Assembly (NCBI RefSeq): GCF_038502225.1 | Contig: NC_091369.1 | Location: forward strand, 17,939,091-18,003,090 | Direction of reading: 5' to 3' | DNA length: 64,000 bases | Source of the DNA: Cherax quadricarinatus | Lineage: Eukaryota; Arthropoda; Malacostraca; Decapoda; Parastacidae | Part shown: piece by piece, positions 22,701 to 39,689 of the stretch | Position numbering within the stretch: position 1 is the stretch's first letter | Layout: every line of letters starts with the position of its first letter | The notes under the pieces: generated by a model | What the model saw: only the letters and a program-made list of their open reading frames with translations | What the model was told of the DNA's origin: nothing | The model's database searches: none | Position numbers and translations under genes: made by a program

Positions 22701-22865
22701 TGCCTGCACTCTGAAGGAGGGGTGTTAATGTTGCAGTTTAAAAACTGTAGTGTAAAGCACCCTTCTGGCAAGACAGTGATGGAGTGAATGATGGTGAAAG
22801 TTTTTCTTTTTCGGGCCACCCTGCCTTGGTGGGAATCGGCCAGTGTGATAATAAAAAAAAAAAAA
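19738..22865 (+). mobile_element. RTE-like family B element, near full-length copy B1
   Basis: The endonuclease begins at about 19741 (GCLNVRGCSEDDKKQMI, ALSETKL, YAPGEER, VVGDLNAKVGE, DISDHFLV). It has a stop at about 20080 and a frame change near 20275. A deletion-plus-filler at 20525-20625 has replaced about 85 bp present in copy B2. The RT is then open (20633-22609). The 3' UTR (22610-22850) ends in GCCACCCTGCCTTGGTGGGA and a poly-A run. The order endonuclease-RT-polyA and the GRGRPRKGW C-terminus fit RTE-type elements. It sits in the 15-kb aminopeptidase intron in the sense orientation. Confidence 0.9.
20633..22609 (+). CDS. RTE-like reverse transcriptase, open 658-codon frame (copy B1)
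   Basis: It starts inside the linker after the endonuclease, so the ATG is arbitrary; the original ORF was longer. Domains in order are a basic linker (residues 1-110), RT fingers (KAAGIDGIKIEMLKAGG, about 165), DEQGGFRKGRGCVDQV, FMDLEKAYDRVDR, GLRQGCVMSPWLFNIFIDG and the catalytic LFADDTVLLGD (FADD at 403-406). The thumb (YLGVDVSADGSM), LLYGCEAW, and a C-terminal RRCGITKTVVQRAEEGLLRW, GRRGRGRPRKGW and DRSEWRQ region follow. It is nearly identical to B2 (28691-31054). The function would be target-primed reverse transcription, but the broken endonuclease makes this copy incapable on its own. Confidence 0.9.
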   Translation: MGAGGKRSDWWNDDVKRVVREKKLAYEKFLQSRSDARREEYMEKKREVKRVVKQCKKRANERVGEMLSTNFVENKKKFWSEINKLRKPREQMDLSVKNRRGELLNGELEVLGRWREYFEELLNVDEDREAVISCIGQGGITSCRSEEEPVVSVGEVREAVGKMKGGKAAGIDGIKIEMLKAGGDIVLEWLVQLFNKCMEEGKVPRDWQRACIVPLYKGKGDKRECKNYRGISLLSIPGKVYGRVIIERIKSKTENRIADEQGGFRKGRGCVDQVFTVKHISEQYLDKAKEVFVAFMDLEKAYDRVDRGAMWQMLQVYGVGGRLLKAVKSFYEDSEAQVRVCRKEGDYFPVKVGLRQGCVMSPWLFNIFIDGVVREVNARVLARGVELKDKESHIKWELSQLLFADDTVLLGDSEEKLQRLVDEFGRVCKRRKLKVNTGKSKVMRITKRLGDERLDIRLEGESMEEVNVFRYLGVDVSADGSMKDEVNHRIDEGKRVSGALRSLWRQRTLSLEAKRGMYESIVLPTLLYGCEAWVMNVAARRRLEAVEMSCLRAMCGVNIMQRIRSLEVRRRCGITKTVVQRAEEGLLRWFGHVERMERNRMTSRVYQSVVEGRRGRGRPRKGWREGVKEVLCARGLDFQQACVSVFDRSEWRQMVFNT

Positions 22866-22870
22866 TAAAT

Positions 22871-22939
22871 ATATATATGCTTGTACATGCAACTGTAGTG
22901 TGACCTAAATGTAAGGAGAATATATATATATGAGACAGA

Positions 22940-22945
<6 letters not shown>
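22871..22945 (-). mobile_element. SINE-like S1 fragment
   Basis: GCTTGTACATG...GTAGTGTGACCTAA...GAGACAGAAAA follows, with an internal TA expansion and deletion, the sequence of the S1 copy at 31318-31400. It lies in the opposite orientation to the S1 copy that follows at 23001. Confidence 0.6.
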
Positions 22946-22981
<36 letters not shown>

Positions 22982-23000
22982 TATATATATATATATAGTA
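22946..23000. repeat. (TA)n microsatellite
   Basis: About 55 bp of TA, interrupted by a GC, between two inverted S1 pieces. Confidence 0.95.
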
Positions 23001-23442
23001 GGTTGGTATACAGCATATACCCATAGGTACTACCGTCCTGCCAAGTGAGTGTAAAACAGAAACCTGTAATTGTTTTACATGATGGTAGGATTGCTGGTGT
23101 CTTTTTTCTGTCTCATAAACATGCAAGATTTCAGGTACGTCTTGCTACTTCTACTTACACTTAGGTCACACTACACATACATGTACAAGCATATATATAC
23201 ACACCCCTCTGGGTTTTCTTCTATTTTCTTTCTAGTTCTTGTTCTTGTTTATTTCCTCTTATCTCCATGGGGAAGTGGAACAGAATTCTTCCTCCGTAAG
23301 CCATGCGTGTTGTAAGAGGCGACTAAAATGCCGGGAGCAAGGGGCTAGTAACCCCTTCTCCTGTATAAATTACTAAATTTAAAAAGAGAAACTTTCGTTT
23401 TTCTTTTTGGGCCACCCTGCCTTGGTGGGATACGGCCGGTTA
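23001..23442 (+). mobile_element. SINE-like element S1 with RTE-B-type 3' end
   Basis: A non-coding unit of about 440 bp starts GTAGGTTGGTATACAGC. It contains GGGGCTAGTAACCCC and TGTAAGAGGCGACTAAAATG blocks. It ends TTTTGGGCCACCCTGCCTTG...GATACGGCCGG, almost the same as the 3' end of family B (22805-22845). A full inverted copy lies at 31055-31515. Sharing the 3' end with a LINE is typical of a SINE that borrows that LINE's enzymes. I see no clear pol III promoter. Confidence 0.7.
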
Positions 23443-23486
23443 CGTATAAGTCAAAATTTTAGAAAGGACTTATATATATAGTTTTT

Positions 23487-23654
<168 letters not shown>

Positions 23655-23667
23655 TCATCCACATATA

Positions 23668-26716
<3,049 letters not shown>

Positions 26717-27081
26717 GGCAGCTAGAACTATGCTCTGAAAAACGTCATACTGGCAACCAAGATCATCTACCTGACCCATAGTCAGGTTATCCCAACTTAG
26801 CCCACCCAGGTAATTTTTCAGTCCCATGAAATCATCCAAGCGAAAGTCAGGGACAGAGATTTGATTGCAGTTTTCTGGGTAATTCCATGATATATTGAAA
26901 CTAAGTGATTTATGATCACTTTCCCCAAGCTCATCATTAACCTCAAGATTATTAATTAATGATTCTTTGTTGGCAAAAACCAAGTCAAGCAGATTGTTTC
27001 CTCTAGTTGGTTCTGTCACAAACTGTTATAAAAAGCAATCCTGAACCGCATCAAGAAAGTCACTAGACTCAAGATTTCCTG

Positions 27082-27714
27082 TCATATTGTTCCAATCAAT
27101 TTTCTAAAGTTAAAATCTCCAATTATCACAACATTTTTATATCTAGATGCCTTATGAATTTCGTCCCATAACAGCTTACTGCACTCCCTATCAAGGCTTG
27201 GGGGCCTATAAATCACACCCAGAATTAATTTGTCACGATCCTCGAGAAACTGTAGCCAAACAGATTCTGTGTTCGATTTTTCTAATCTTACATCATTTCT
27301 AAGACAATTTAAATTTTCTCTGACATTCATCGCCACTCTACCACCCTTCCTGTTGACCCTATCAGTGTGGAATAATTTATAACCCTGTATGTTGCATTCA
27401 GAAGGCATTTCTCTATCTTTCAGGTTGAACCAGGTCTCTGTTATACCAATAATATCTATATTACCTACACTTACAAGCAATCTTAGCTCATCTATCTTAT
27501 TTCTTAGACTCCTACTATTTGTATAGTAAATCTTAAGGGAGCTAGTCACTCGTTGCCCTCTGTTATCTCTCTTTGTTTGTTGATCAATTGATTTGCCATT
27601 ACTAGCAACTTTATTTTGAATATTGTCTTTTAAACATATCCCTGAAGTATACTGGTAATAACTGCTGTTTTTAACCATAATACTGCAGCCTGATTGTTTC
27701 CCACAAATACCCAT
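27082..27714 (-). pseudogene. Family D ORF2 N-terminus with APE-type endonuclease
   Basis: It is open from MGICGKQSGCSIMVKN through IYYTNSRSLRNKIDELRLL, IIGITETWFNLKDRE, DRVNRKGGRVAM, VIYRPPSLDRECSKLLWDEI and IIGDFNFRKL. The catalytic glutamate (TETW) and GDFN are present. The frame is lost after GDFNFRKLIGTI and resumes at 27019 with the SDH motif. It shows the true N-terminus that copy D1 lacks. Confidence 0.85.
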
Positions 27715-27728
27715 GCCTCCATAATCTA

Positions 27729-28124
27729 TCAGCTTAAATTCCTAGACAAATCATCAATTACCCTCTCAATCGAATTGGCTAATGCAACCACTCCATCCCC
27801 AGAGAGATGAACCCCATTCCTTGCATACATATCACGTTTGGCAAAGAATATGTCCCAGTTATCAATGAATGGGATTGCAATTTCCTTGCAGTACCTGTCT
27901 AGCCAGCAATTTATACCAATTGCCCTAGACATCCATTCATTGCCCATTCTCTTTCTAGGCAAGCTGCTACATATGACTGGGATCCCTCCCTTAGACCTAA
28001 CTACTTCTATGGCTGACCTGTACTTATCCAGCAGCTCCTCTCTCCTGACCTTCCCAATGTCATTACCCCCAGCACTAAGACAGATAATGGGCTTGCTCCC
28101 ATTACCTGACATAATATTATCCAA
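27729..28124 (-). pseudogene. Family D ORF1: SGNH/GDSL-type esterase domain
   Basis: The 131-residue frame has ICLSAGGNDIGKVRREELLD (the G-x-N-D block of SGNH hydrolases), GIPVICSSLPRKR, and NGVHLSGDGVVALANSIERV (the C-terminal block with the catalytic histidine in VHLSGDG). Esterase domains of this kind are known in ORF1 of CR1-like retrotransposons. The block-I serine would lie upstream, in the sequence between 28124 and 28192. The frame is broken relative to the coiled-coil part by an indel near 28125-28190. Confidence 0.82.
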
Positions 28125-28191
28125 CCTGCTGACTATGTCACCAACACCAGCTCCAGGAAGTCACACCCTCTGTCTGACCATTCTGTCTATG

Positions 28192-28497
28192 TTACAAAAA
28201 GAATGGTCCATATATCTTACCTGAGAATCGATTTCCAACCTTCACATCTTCTCTGTTAACCCCCCTCGTCTTCCTTCTTCCTGAACTGTGAACCACTTCC
28301 CACTTAAAGCGGTTGCCACTATTACTGCTGGTGACCATTTCCTCCTTACCAGCTAAATCCTTCTCACAATCACTCCCAGACTCATCTAGGCGAAGCTTCA
28401 GCCTCCTATTTTCCTGCTGAAGAAGTAGAATCTCCTTCTTCAACACTTTAACCTGAGATTCTAAAACACTACAACAAGCCATGGTGCTTGGTAACAC
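28192..28497 (-). pseudogene. Family D ORF1 N-terminus: coiled coil
   Basis: It starts near MACCSVLESQVKVLKKEILL and continues with QQENRRLKLRLDES, a heptad-rich coiled coil. A polar region (SSNSGNRFKWEVVHSSGRRK) follows. The same N-terminus recurs at 52047-52370 in copy D4. The coil probably mediates self-association of the RNA-binding ORF1 protein. That role is inferred from other CR1-like ORF1 proteins. Confidence 0.78.
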
Positions 28498-28556
28498 CCC
28501 ACACTAACTCTCAGAGCTTAGGACAGGTATGACCGCAGGTGACCACTGACCTCGGC

Positions 28557-28690
28557 GACACATGTGCAACTCTGACTCACGAAATTGTAATGACACGATT
28601 AGGCAAATAGGAAGGATTGTCTGGAAACCATACCATGGACGGGGATAGAACCCTCGATCAGAGAGTCTCAGATTTGTGGTCACTCCATGC
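28557..28690 (-). mobile_element. Possible tRNA-like SINE fragment
   Basis: On the minus strand there is a B-box-like GAGGGTTCTATCCCCG, preceded by GAGTGACCACAAATCTGAG. The block lies between the 5' end of family D and family B. It also contains ACACATGTGCAACTCT, the same sequence that flanks the Penelope-like element near 11080. Weak call. Confidence 0.4.
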
Positions 28691-29631
28691 TACTATGGTG
28701 TAGTATAGGAGCCTTTGAACCAAGTGAGAGAGTAATTGTGGTAGAGGACCTGAATGCTAAAGTAGGAGAAACTTTTAGAGAGGGTGTGGTAGGTAAGTTT
28801 GGGGTGCCAGGTGTAAATGATAATGGGAGCCCTTTGATTGAACTTTGTATAGAAAGGGGTTTAGTTATAGGTAATACATATTTTAAGAAAAAGAGGATAA
28901 ATAAGTATACACGATATGATGTAGGGCGAAATGACAGTAGTTTGTTGGATTATGTATTGGTAGATAAAAGACTGTTGAGTAGACTTCAGGATGTACATGT
29001 TTATAGAGGGGCCACAGATATATCAGATCACTTTCTAGTTGTAGCTACACTGAGAGTAAAAGGTAGATGGGATACAAGGAGAATAGAAGCATCAGGGAAG
29101 AGAGAGGTGAAGGTTTATAAACTAAAAGAGGAGGCAGTTAGGGTAAGATATAAACAGCTATTGGAGGATAGATGGGCTAATGAGAGCATAGGCAATGGGG
29201 TCGAAGAGGTATGGGGTAGGTTTAAAAATGTAGTGTTAGAGTGTTCAGCAGAAGTTTGTGGTTACAGGAAAGTGGGTGCAGGAGGGAAGAGGAGTGATTG
29301 GTGGAATGATGATGTAAAGAGAGTAGTAAGGGAGAAAAAGTTAGCATATGAGAAGTTTTTACAAAGTAGAAGTGATGCAAGGAGGGAAGAGTATATGGAG
29401 AAAAAGAGAGAGGTTAAGAGAGTGGTGAAGCAATGTAAAAAGAGAGCAAATGAGAGAGTGGGTGAGATGTTATCAACAAATTTTGTTGAAAATAAGAAAA
29501 AGTTTTGGAGTGAGATTAACAAGTTAAGAAAGCCTAGAGAACAAATGGATTTGTCAGTTAAAAATAGGAGAGGAGAGTTATTAAATGGAGAGTTAGAGGT
29601 ATTGGGAAGATGGAGGGAATATTTTGATTAA
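28687..29631 (+). pseudogene. Family B endonuclease and linker (copy B2)
   Basis: It is a 314-codon frame with the C-terminal half of an APE-type endonuclease (VVEDLNAKVGETFRE, SLLDYVLVDKRLLSRL, DISDHFLV) and a long basic linker (KYKQLLEDRWANE, KKREVKRVVKQCKKR, NKKKFWSEINKLRKP). B1 has VVGDLNAK at the first motif; here GD is changed to ED, which would damage the active site. The frame ends at a premature stop. Confidence 0.85.
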
Positions 29632-31054
29632 TTGTTAAATGTTGATGAAGATAGGGAAGCTGTGATTTCGTGTATAGGGCAAGGAGGAATAACATCTTGT
29701 AGGAGTGAGGAAGAGCCAGTTGTGAGTGTGGGGGAAGTTCGTGAGGCAGTAGGTAAAATGAAAGGGGGTAAGGCAGCCGGGATTGATGGGATAAAGATAG
29801 AAATGTTAAAAGCAGGTGGGGATATAGTTTTGGAGTGGTTGGTGCAATTATTTAATAAATGTATGGAAGAGGGTAAGGTACCTAGGGATTGGCAGAGAGC
29901 ATGCATAGTTCCTTTGTATAAAGGCAAAGGGGATAAAAGAGAGTGCAAAAATTATAGGGGGATAAGTCTGTTGAGTGTACCTGGTAAAGTGTATGGTAGA
30001 GTTATAATTGAAAGAATTAAGAGTAAGACGGAGAATAGGATAGCAGATGAACAAGGAGGCTTTAGGAAAGGTAGGGGGTGTGTGGACCAGGTGTTTACAG
30101 TGAAACATATAAGTGAACAGTATTTAGATAAGGCTAAAGAGGTCTTTGTGGCATTTATGGATTTGGAAAAGGCGTATGACAGGGTGGATAGGGGGGCAAT
30201 GTGGCAGATGTTGCAAGTGTATGGTGTAGGAGGTAGGTTACTGAAAGCAGTGAAGAGTTTTTACGAGGATAGTGAGGCTCAAGTTAGAGTATGTAGGAAA
30301 GAGGGAAATTTTTTTCCCAGTAAAAGTAGGCCTTAGACAAGGATGTGTGATGTCACCGTGGTTGTTTAATATATTTATAGATGGGGTTGTAAGAGAAGTA
30401 AATGCGAGGGTCTTGGCAAGAGGCGTGGAGTTAAAAGATAAAGAATCACACACAAAGTGGGAGTTGTCACAGCTGCTGTTTGCTGATGACACTGTGCTCT
30501 TGGGAGATTCTGAAGAGAAGCTGCAGAGATTGGTGGATGAATTTGGTAGGGTGTGCAAAAGAAGAAAATTAAAGGTGAATACAGGAAAGAGTAAGGTTAT
30601 GAGGATAACAAAAAGATTAGGTGATGAAAGATTGGATATCAGATTGGAGGGAGAGAGTATGGAGGAGGTGAATGTATTCAGATATTTGGGAGTGGACGTG
30701 TCAGCGGATGGGTCTATGAAAGATGAGGTGAATCATAGAATTGATGAGGGAAAAAGAGTGAGTGGTGCACTTAGGAGTCTGTGGAGACAAAGAACTTTGT
30801 CCTTGGAGGCAAAGAGGGGAATGTATGAGAGTATAGTTTTACCAACGCTCTTATATGGGTGTGAAGCGTGGGTGATGAATGTTGCAGCGAGGAGAAGGCT
30901 GGAGGCAGTGGAGATGTCATGTCTGAGGGCAATGTGTGGTGTGAATATAATGCAGAGAATTCGTAGTTTGGAAGTTAGGAGGAGGTGCGGGATTACCAAA
31001 ACTGTTGTCCAGAGGGCTGAGGAAGGGTTGTTGAGGTGGTTCGGACATGTAGAG
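28691..31054 (+). mobile_element. RTE-like family B element, copy B2 (near-identical to B1)
   Basis: The endonuclease begins at GAFEPSERVIVVEDLNAKVG and is open through DISDHFLVVATLRVKG and the linker to 29631. There a stop (FD followed by TAA, where B1 has FEE) breaks the frame. The RT continues at 29632-30336. An extra base in a T run near 30307 shifts the frame, and it continues again at 30320-31054. All RT motifs including LLFADDTVLLGD are present. The copy is cut after LLRWFGHVE, where an inverted S1 element starts. DNA identity with B1 is very high by eye, so both are recent. Confidence 0.9.
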
Positions 31055-31511
31055 TTCTTTCAACAAACAGGCCGTATCCCACCAAGGCAGGGTGGCCCAA
31101 AAAGAAAAACAAAAGTTTCTCTTTTTAAATTTAGTAATTTATGCAGGAGAAGGGGTTACTAGCCCCTTGCTCCCGGCATTTTAGCCGCCTCTTACAACAC
31201 GCATGGCTTACGGAGGAAGAATTCTGTTCCACTTCCCCATGGAGATAAGAGGAAATAAACAAGAACAAGAACTAGAAAGAAAATAGCAGAAAACCCAGAG
31301 GGGTGTGTATATATATGCTTGTACATGTATGTGTAGTGTGACCTAAGTGTAAGTAGAAGTAGCAAGACGTACCTGAAATCTTGCATGTTTATGAGACAGA
31401 AAAAAGGACACCAGCAATCCTACCATCATGTAAAACAATTACAGGTTTTTGTTTTACACTCACTTGGCAGGACGGTAGTACCTCCCTGGGCGGTTGCTGT
31501 ATATACCAACC

Positions 31512-31515
<4 letters not shown>
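31055..31515 (-). mobile_element. SINE-like element S1, full inverted copy
   Basis: It is the reverse complement of 23001-23442 with few differences. It starts (minus strand) GTAGGTTGGTATATACAGC next to (TA)n and ends AGGCCTGTTTGTTGAAAG at the broken edge of B2. Family-B-like 3' sequence (CCACCAAGGCAGGGTGGCCC on the plus strand) is at 31059-31080. Confidence 0.75.

Positions 31516-31585
<70 letters not shown>
31516..31585. repeat. (TA)n microsatellite
   Basis: About 70 bp of TA between S1 and the poly-T (poly-A of the minus strand) of B3. Confidence 0.96.
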
Positions 31586-34470
<2,885 letters not shown>

Positions 34471-34559
34471 TACAAAAAGTCAAAGATAAACGGGCATACT
34501 TGCACCTACATCTTAGCTAAACAACATAAACGAATCATTTCCTCGCCTCTTTCCTACAG

Positions 34560-34747
34560 AAGTACGCGCTGTCGCTTTTGGTGCCCCTTTACATCACACT
34601 GGAACTCGACAATGAGGAGAGCATGCTAAAGATGCAAAAGGAACATGCTCAGTTGACAAACTGGATCTGCAGACTGGGCCACTCTGACTGTGTGCACCTT
34701 GCCACCAGCCTCTACAGACAGTGGATGAAAACACCCAACTTGATTGA
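34560..34747 (+). CDS. M1-family aminopeptidase, ERAP1-like C-terminal domain, exon b
   Basis: Preceded by TTTCCTACAG and followed by donor GTGAGA at 34748. It encodes KYALSLLVPLYITLELDNEE, then a middle stretch, then NWICRLGHSDCVHLATSLYR and QWMKTPNLIE. The AC/IC-x2-GH-x2-C-x3-A-x6-W signature is characteristic of M1 aminopeptidases such as aminopeptidase N. It starts in phase 0 after exon a and ends with GA, completed to GAA (Glu) by exon c. A naive reading runs into TGA directly after the exon, which is intronic. Confidence 0.93.
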
Positions 34748-35778
<1,031 letters not shown>

Positions 35779-35849
<71 letters not shown>

Positions 35850-35875
35850 GTATGTAGGTATATATATATATATCG
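35779..35875. repeat. (TA)n microsatellite
   Basis: TA tract with a short ATGTATGTAGG interruption, abutting the right end of MITE M2. Confidence 0.95.
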
Positions 35876-36400
35876 GTCCACTGCAGGACTCGAACCTGCA
35901 AACTCTGCATCAGAGTTCACAGTATTTTATCCACAACGATAGACTCCAGATAAGTGTGGGCACCTAGCCGGAGATAGACGATGTTTCCCCATACCCTGAA
36001 CTACCAGGTTTGTTTTCAGTTGTCTCATGAAATCCTGCCACATGCAACGAACAACGAAAGAGATTTGAAATGCTTAACAAATCACAATCAGGCGTTGTGG
36101 TTAAAGTACCGTGTGCTCTGTTGCAGAGTTCACAGGTTCGAGTCCTGCGTGGATATAGAGACAATGTTTGTAAATAATCTCGTTTGTCTGCGAATTGTTA
36201 AGCATTTCAAATGTCTTTCGTTGATCACTGCGTGTGACAGGATTTGATGAAATAATTCTGTAAACAATCCTGGTGCTCCGGTGTATGGGGAAAACATAGT
36301 CTAGCTACGACTAGGCGCCCATACTTATCTGGAGTCTGACTTTGTGGATAAAATACTATGTACTATGTTACAGAATTTGCAGGTACGAGTCCTGCTATTG
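35876..36400. mobile_element. Palindromic element with three tRNA-like modules
   Basis: Inverted arms lie at about 35918-36082 and 36195-36361; for example TTGAAATGCTTAACAA matches TTGTTAAGCATTTCAA. A tRNA-like module sits in the middle (GTGGTTAAAGTACCGTGTGC, B box CAGGTTCGAGTCCTG at 36133). Similar modules flank the arms: GGACTCGAACCTGC at 35887 in reverse, and CAGGTACGAGTCCTGC at 36380. There is no coding. A second element with the same architecture but different arms is at 54190-54680. Confidence 0.65.
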
Positions 36401-36919
36401 ATTTTTTTAACTAAGATTTTTTGCTTTTAAATCTTGGAAAAATCTTTTAAAGCTTTTTTGTTTTTTGAGGAACAGACATAGTCGTGCATAGTTACAAAAA
36501 AATGCAGAATTTACAGCTTCTTGCCTGCAGAGCGAGATTCACTGGTAAGCTTCCAAATTGGTTTAACGTATTTTGTGATCTTATTAATAAGTGGTAAGAC
36601 ATCTTATATCCGTGTGTCAGTCGACTATTGTAGTTAGCAAACTAGGGATACGGAGTCAACATTACCAAAGAAAACAACGTAATTGTCTTGACGGTAACGA
36701 ATGCTTGGGTTAGAATATTTAAGAATAATAAATAGCCTACAAAACACTATGTTTCACTTAATAATATTCTAGAGAACATAGATCTGTCAGTTCCTAAGGA
36801 AATTATAGTTACAGTTATTCAGTTAGAAAGAATAGCTAGGAATTAGGCATTTCCTACTGCTATGTAATTCTTAGTTATTATTTCTAATCGAATAACTGCA
36901 ACTGAAATTTCCTTCTAAT
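36401..36919 (+). other. Intron segment, no feature seen
   Basis: AT-rich unique-looking sequence with no recognised element or reading frame. Confidence 0.55.
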
Positions 36920-37830
36920 ATCTGTATACTTGGAGAGGGTTACGGGGATCAATGCCCCCCGCGGACCGGTCTGTGATCTGGCCTCTCGGTGCATCAGGGC
37001 CTGATCAACCAGGCCGTTACTGCTGGTCGAACGTAGACTGACATACGATCCACATCCCGGCTTGTCAGGTACTGACTTTAGATGCCTGTCCAGGGCCTTC
37101 TTAAAGACAGACAGGGGTCTCTTGGTAATCCCCCGTATGTATACTGAGTTGCAGTTGAACATTCTTGGGCCCTTGACACTTATTGCGTTGTCTCTTAGCG
37201 TGCTCGTATCGCCCCTGCTTTTCATTGGGAGGATGTTGCACCGTTTGCCGAGTCTTTTGCTTTCGTAAGGAGTGATTCTCGTGTGCAAATTTGGAACTAA
37301 TTCCTCTAGGATTTTCCAAATGTAGATTTTCATGTATCTTTGTCACCTGCGTTCCAAGGAGTACAAACCAAGAAACTTCAACCTTTCCCAGTACTTAAGG
37401 TGTTTTATCGCACCTATGTGTGCCGTGAAGGTTCTCTGTACATTTTCCAGGTCAGCAATTTCACCTGCCTTGAAAGGCGCTGTTAGTGTGCAGCAATATT
37501 CCAGCCTAGATATAACAAGCGATCTGTATAGAGTCATCATGGGCTTGGCATTCCTAGCTTACAAGGTCCTCATTATCCATCCTATCATTTTTATAGCAGA
37601 TGCGGTAGATACATTATTGTGGTCTTTGAAAGTGAGACCCTCTGACATTATCACTCCCACGTCCTTCACATTAGTTTTTCGCTCTATTGTGAGATTGGAA
37701 TATGTTTTATACTCCGATATAGTTTTAATTTCCTAAAGTTCTCCATATCACAGCAATTGAAATTTCTGTTCATTGAATTTCATATCGTTTTCTGCGGCCC
37801 ATTTAAAGATCTGGTGGATGTCCGCCTGGA
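36920..37830 (-). mobile_element. Family C CR1-like 3' fragment (copy C2)
   Basis: The minus strand begins in the RT thumb (QADIHQIFKWAAENDMKFN, about 37790-37830). It continues with TASAIKMIGWIMR-like and PMMTLYRSLVISRLEYCC (37470-37540), then WERLKFLGLYSLERR, WKILEELVPNLHTRITPYES and SVPDKPGCGSYVS, and ends in the 3' UTR near 36930. Frameshifts at about 37340 and 37550 break it. It is 5'-truncated and lies in the second aminopeptidase intron. Confidence 0.87.
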
Positions 37831-38310
37831 CAGATCCATGTTCTCTGGTATATTATTAAATAAACCAGAGTTTAGGGGGATAAACTGTTCTTGAAAAATT
37901 CTAAGCCAAACACTTGATATAATCACAACAGTTACCCTCTTTCCTTCGCTATTGTTCAAACATTGTTGGACTTTACTTAACCCAGGTGCTCTTTTTTTAC
38001 AGAAATAATTGGATGTTGATGGAAATCGTTCTACTTACTTTGTTAACAGAATGTTACAGAATAAAATTAGGTAGGATCAGTTAATGTTATTAAAAGTTTA
38101 GATGAGGTCTTAATTTGTCCAAATTGCCATATTTATGTGCAGGCTGTAAGTATTGCTAAAATTAGAATAAAGCATTTATTTTATTAATGAAATTTTTTTG
38201 ACTTCAAATGCAGCGTTTTTAATAAGAGGTAACAGGAGGTTTGCCTCAGAATTTGTTTTGGACTTCGAACACTTTAATAGAAATCATAATTGAGTTTTAG
38301 TTTTTTTTAT
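37831..38310 (+). other. Intron segment, no feature seen
   Basis: AT-rich, no element recognised. Confidence 0.5.
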
Positions 38311-38602
38311 ATAAACCAGCTATTAATAAAGGTCATCACATATATATAGAAACTTATGAGCTATACAAACCAGCTATTAATAATGGTCATCACATATATA
38401 TATAGAAACTTATCAACTATATAAACCAGCTATTAATAATGGTCATCACACATATATATAGAAACTTATCAACTATATAAACCAGCTATTAATAATGGTC
38501 ATCACACATATATATAGAAACTTATCAACTATAAGCTATTAATAATGAAACTTATCATCACACATCACATATATATAGAAACTTATCAACTATAAGTGAG
38601 AT
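38311..38602. repeat. About 55-bp tandem repeat
   Basis: About four and a half units contain AAACCAGCTATTAATAATGG and CATATATATAGAAACTTATC. Unit starts at 38313, 38367, 38423 and 38479 give periods of 54-56 bp. The last unit is scrambled by internal deletions. Confidence 0.9.
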
Positions 38603-38879
38603 TTCCTTAAATCCTTCCCGCTTGGCTTAGAATGTTTGTCTCAAGGCTTCAGCTGTTCTTGTGGTCTAAGTGAAAGTGTTCGTTGCTGAGCGTACATATA
38701 TCACCGATTCGGCTGCAGTCAGCCTTCGGACTATCTCTACTTCTTGAGTCCTTTGAGTAACGTAACTAATCACTTTTTCACACACAATCTGACTATTTTA
38801 AGCAACATCACAGTGCGTGTCTGTCAAGCTGCGACCCCATAAAGGATACTGTTGCAAGATAACTTCATGGTGTCCCAGT

Positions 38880-39060
38880 TAGGTTAGTTAGGTAAGGTTC
38901 GTCAGGAAACAGGACAAATGTTTCCTGACGCGGGTCTTAGTCAGATGATGACCCGCCTTTGGAGCTTTTGGTCATCTGACCGAGGCCTTCCGCTGGCTTA
39001 CCGGTCCACCCCCTTTAAAAATTATGGTCATTTATAACCATTGTCTGTCTTTGGTGTCCC
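38880..39060. repeat. Possible dispersed repeat with hairpins
   Basis: It contains two nested inverted repeats: GTCAGGAAACA with TGTTTCCTGAC (38908-38940), and TCAGATGATGACC with GGTCATCTGA (38940-38980). It is GC-richer than the surrounding intron, which suggests an inserted element. Its class is unknown. Confidence 0.4.
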
Positions 39061-39689
39061 AGTCTCTGGTGCAAGTCACTCACTGGGCACCAACCTGCTT
39101 CTATGAGTTTAGGGTTAAATTTGTATCTTGTTTCCATATATTTTAAAGAAATACCTACGTTATTTAATAAAAAAAATACTTATTAATTAAATTTACATAC
39201 TCTTAATAGTTTTAAACACAAGAACTTCTGCTGTTTATTGTACATTAAAGATGAAAAGAAAGTATTTATAACTTAGCAACTTTTTTTGTATTCCTAACAA
39301 GTTGCAACTGTCCCCTCGTCTTTTTTTCCTGGGGTTTTGAATTACTTTTAATTATGAAATAGTTTGTCACTAATCTGAGACTGTGACTATCAGTATTTTA
39401 TTCACTAATAGCAACTTAAAGACTCAGTCTTAGATGGTAGACGTGAATACCCATATATAGCTTAGTTAATCTCATGTAAATTATTACTAGGATATATATT
39501 GTTGTGCATAATATTCTGTACACCAACACCCACATTATAACCAGCGGTTGTTACTGTTGTTATACATATTAAAAGAGTTAGATTGGCTTAGGTGAAGTCT
39601 GTAAGAGGTTCAACCTCCTGTAATGTAATCTTTTTCTTAAAAAAAATAGCTTTAGGATTTTGTTACAATATTCTTTTTGATATTTGCAG

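Larger units (their letters stand above)
26717..28500 (-). mobile_element. Family D CR1-like 5' half (copy D3): ORF1 and endonuclease
   Basis: The minus strand carries ORF1 in two frames (28192-28497 and 27729-28124), the endonuclease (27082-27714), and the following TEPTRGNNLLDLV and SDHKSLSFNISW part (26717-27019). It stops after SIVLAAHL, where family-B fragment B5 begins, so the entire RT and 3' end are absent. A 3'-lacking copy is not the usual product of retrotransposition, so a later deletion is likely. Confidence 0.88.

Noticed and set aside
36121..36160. Functional tRNA gene around the B box CAGGTTCGAGTCCTG
   Set aside because: No acceptor stem or clean cloverleaf could be drawn, and the module is repeated inside a palindromic element, so it is treated as tRNA-derived repeat.
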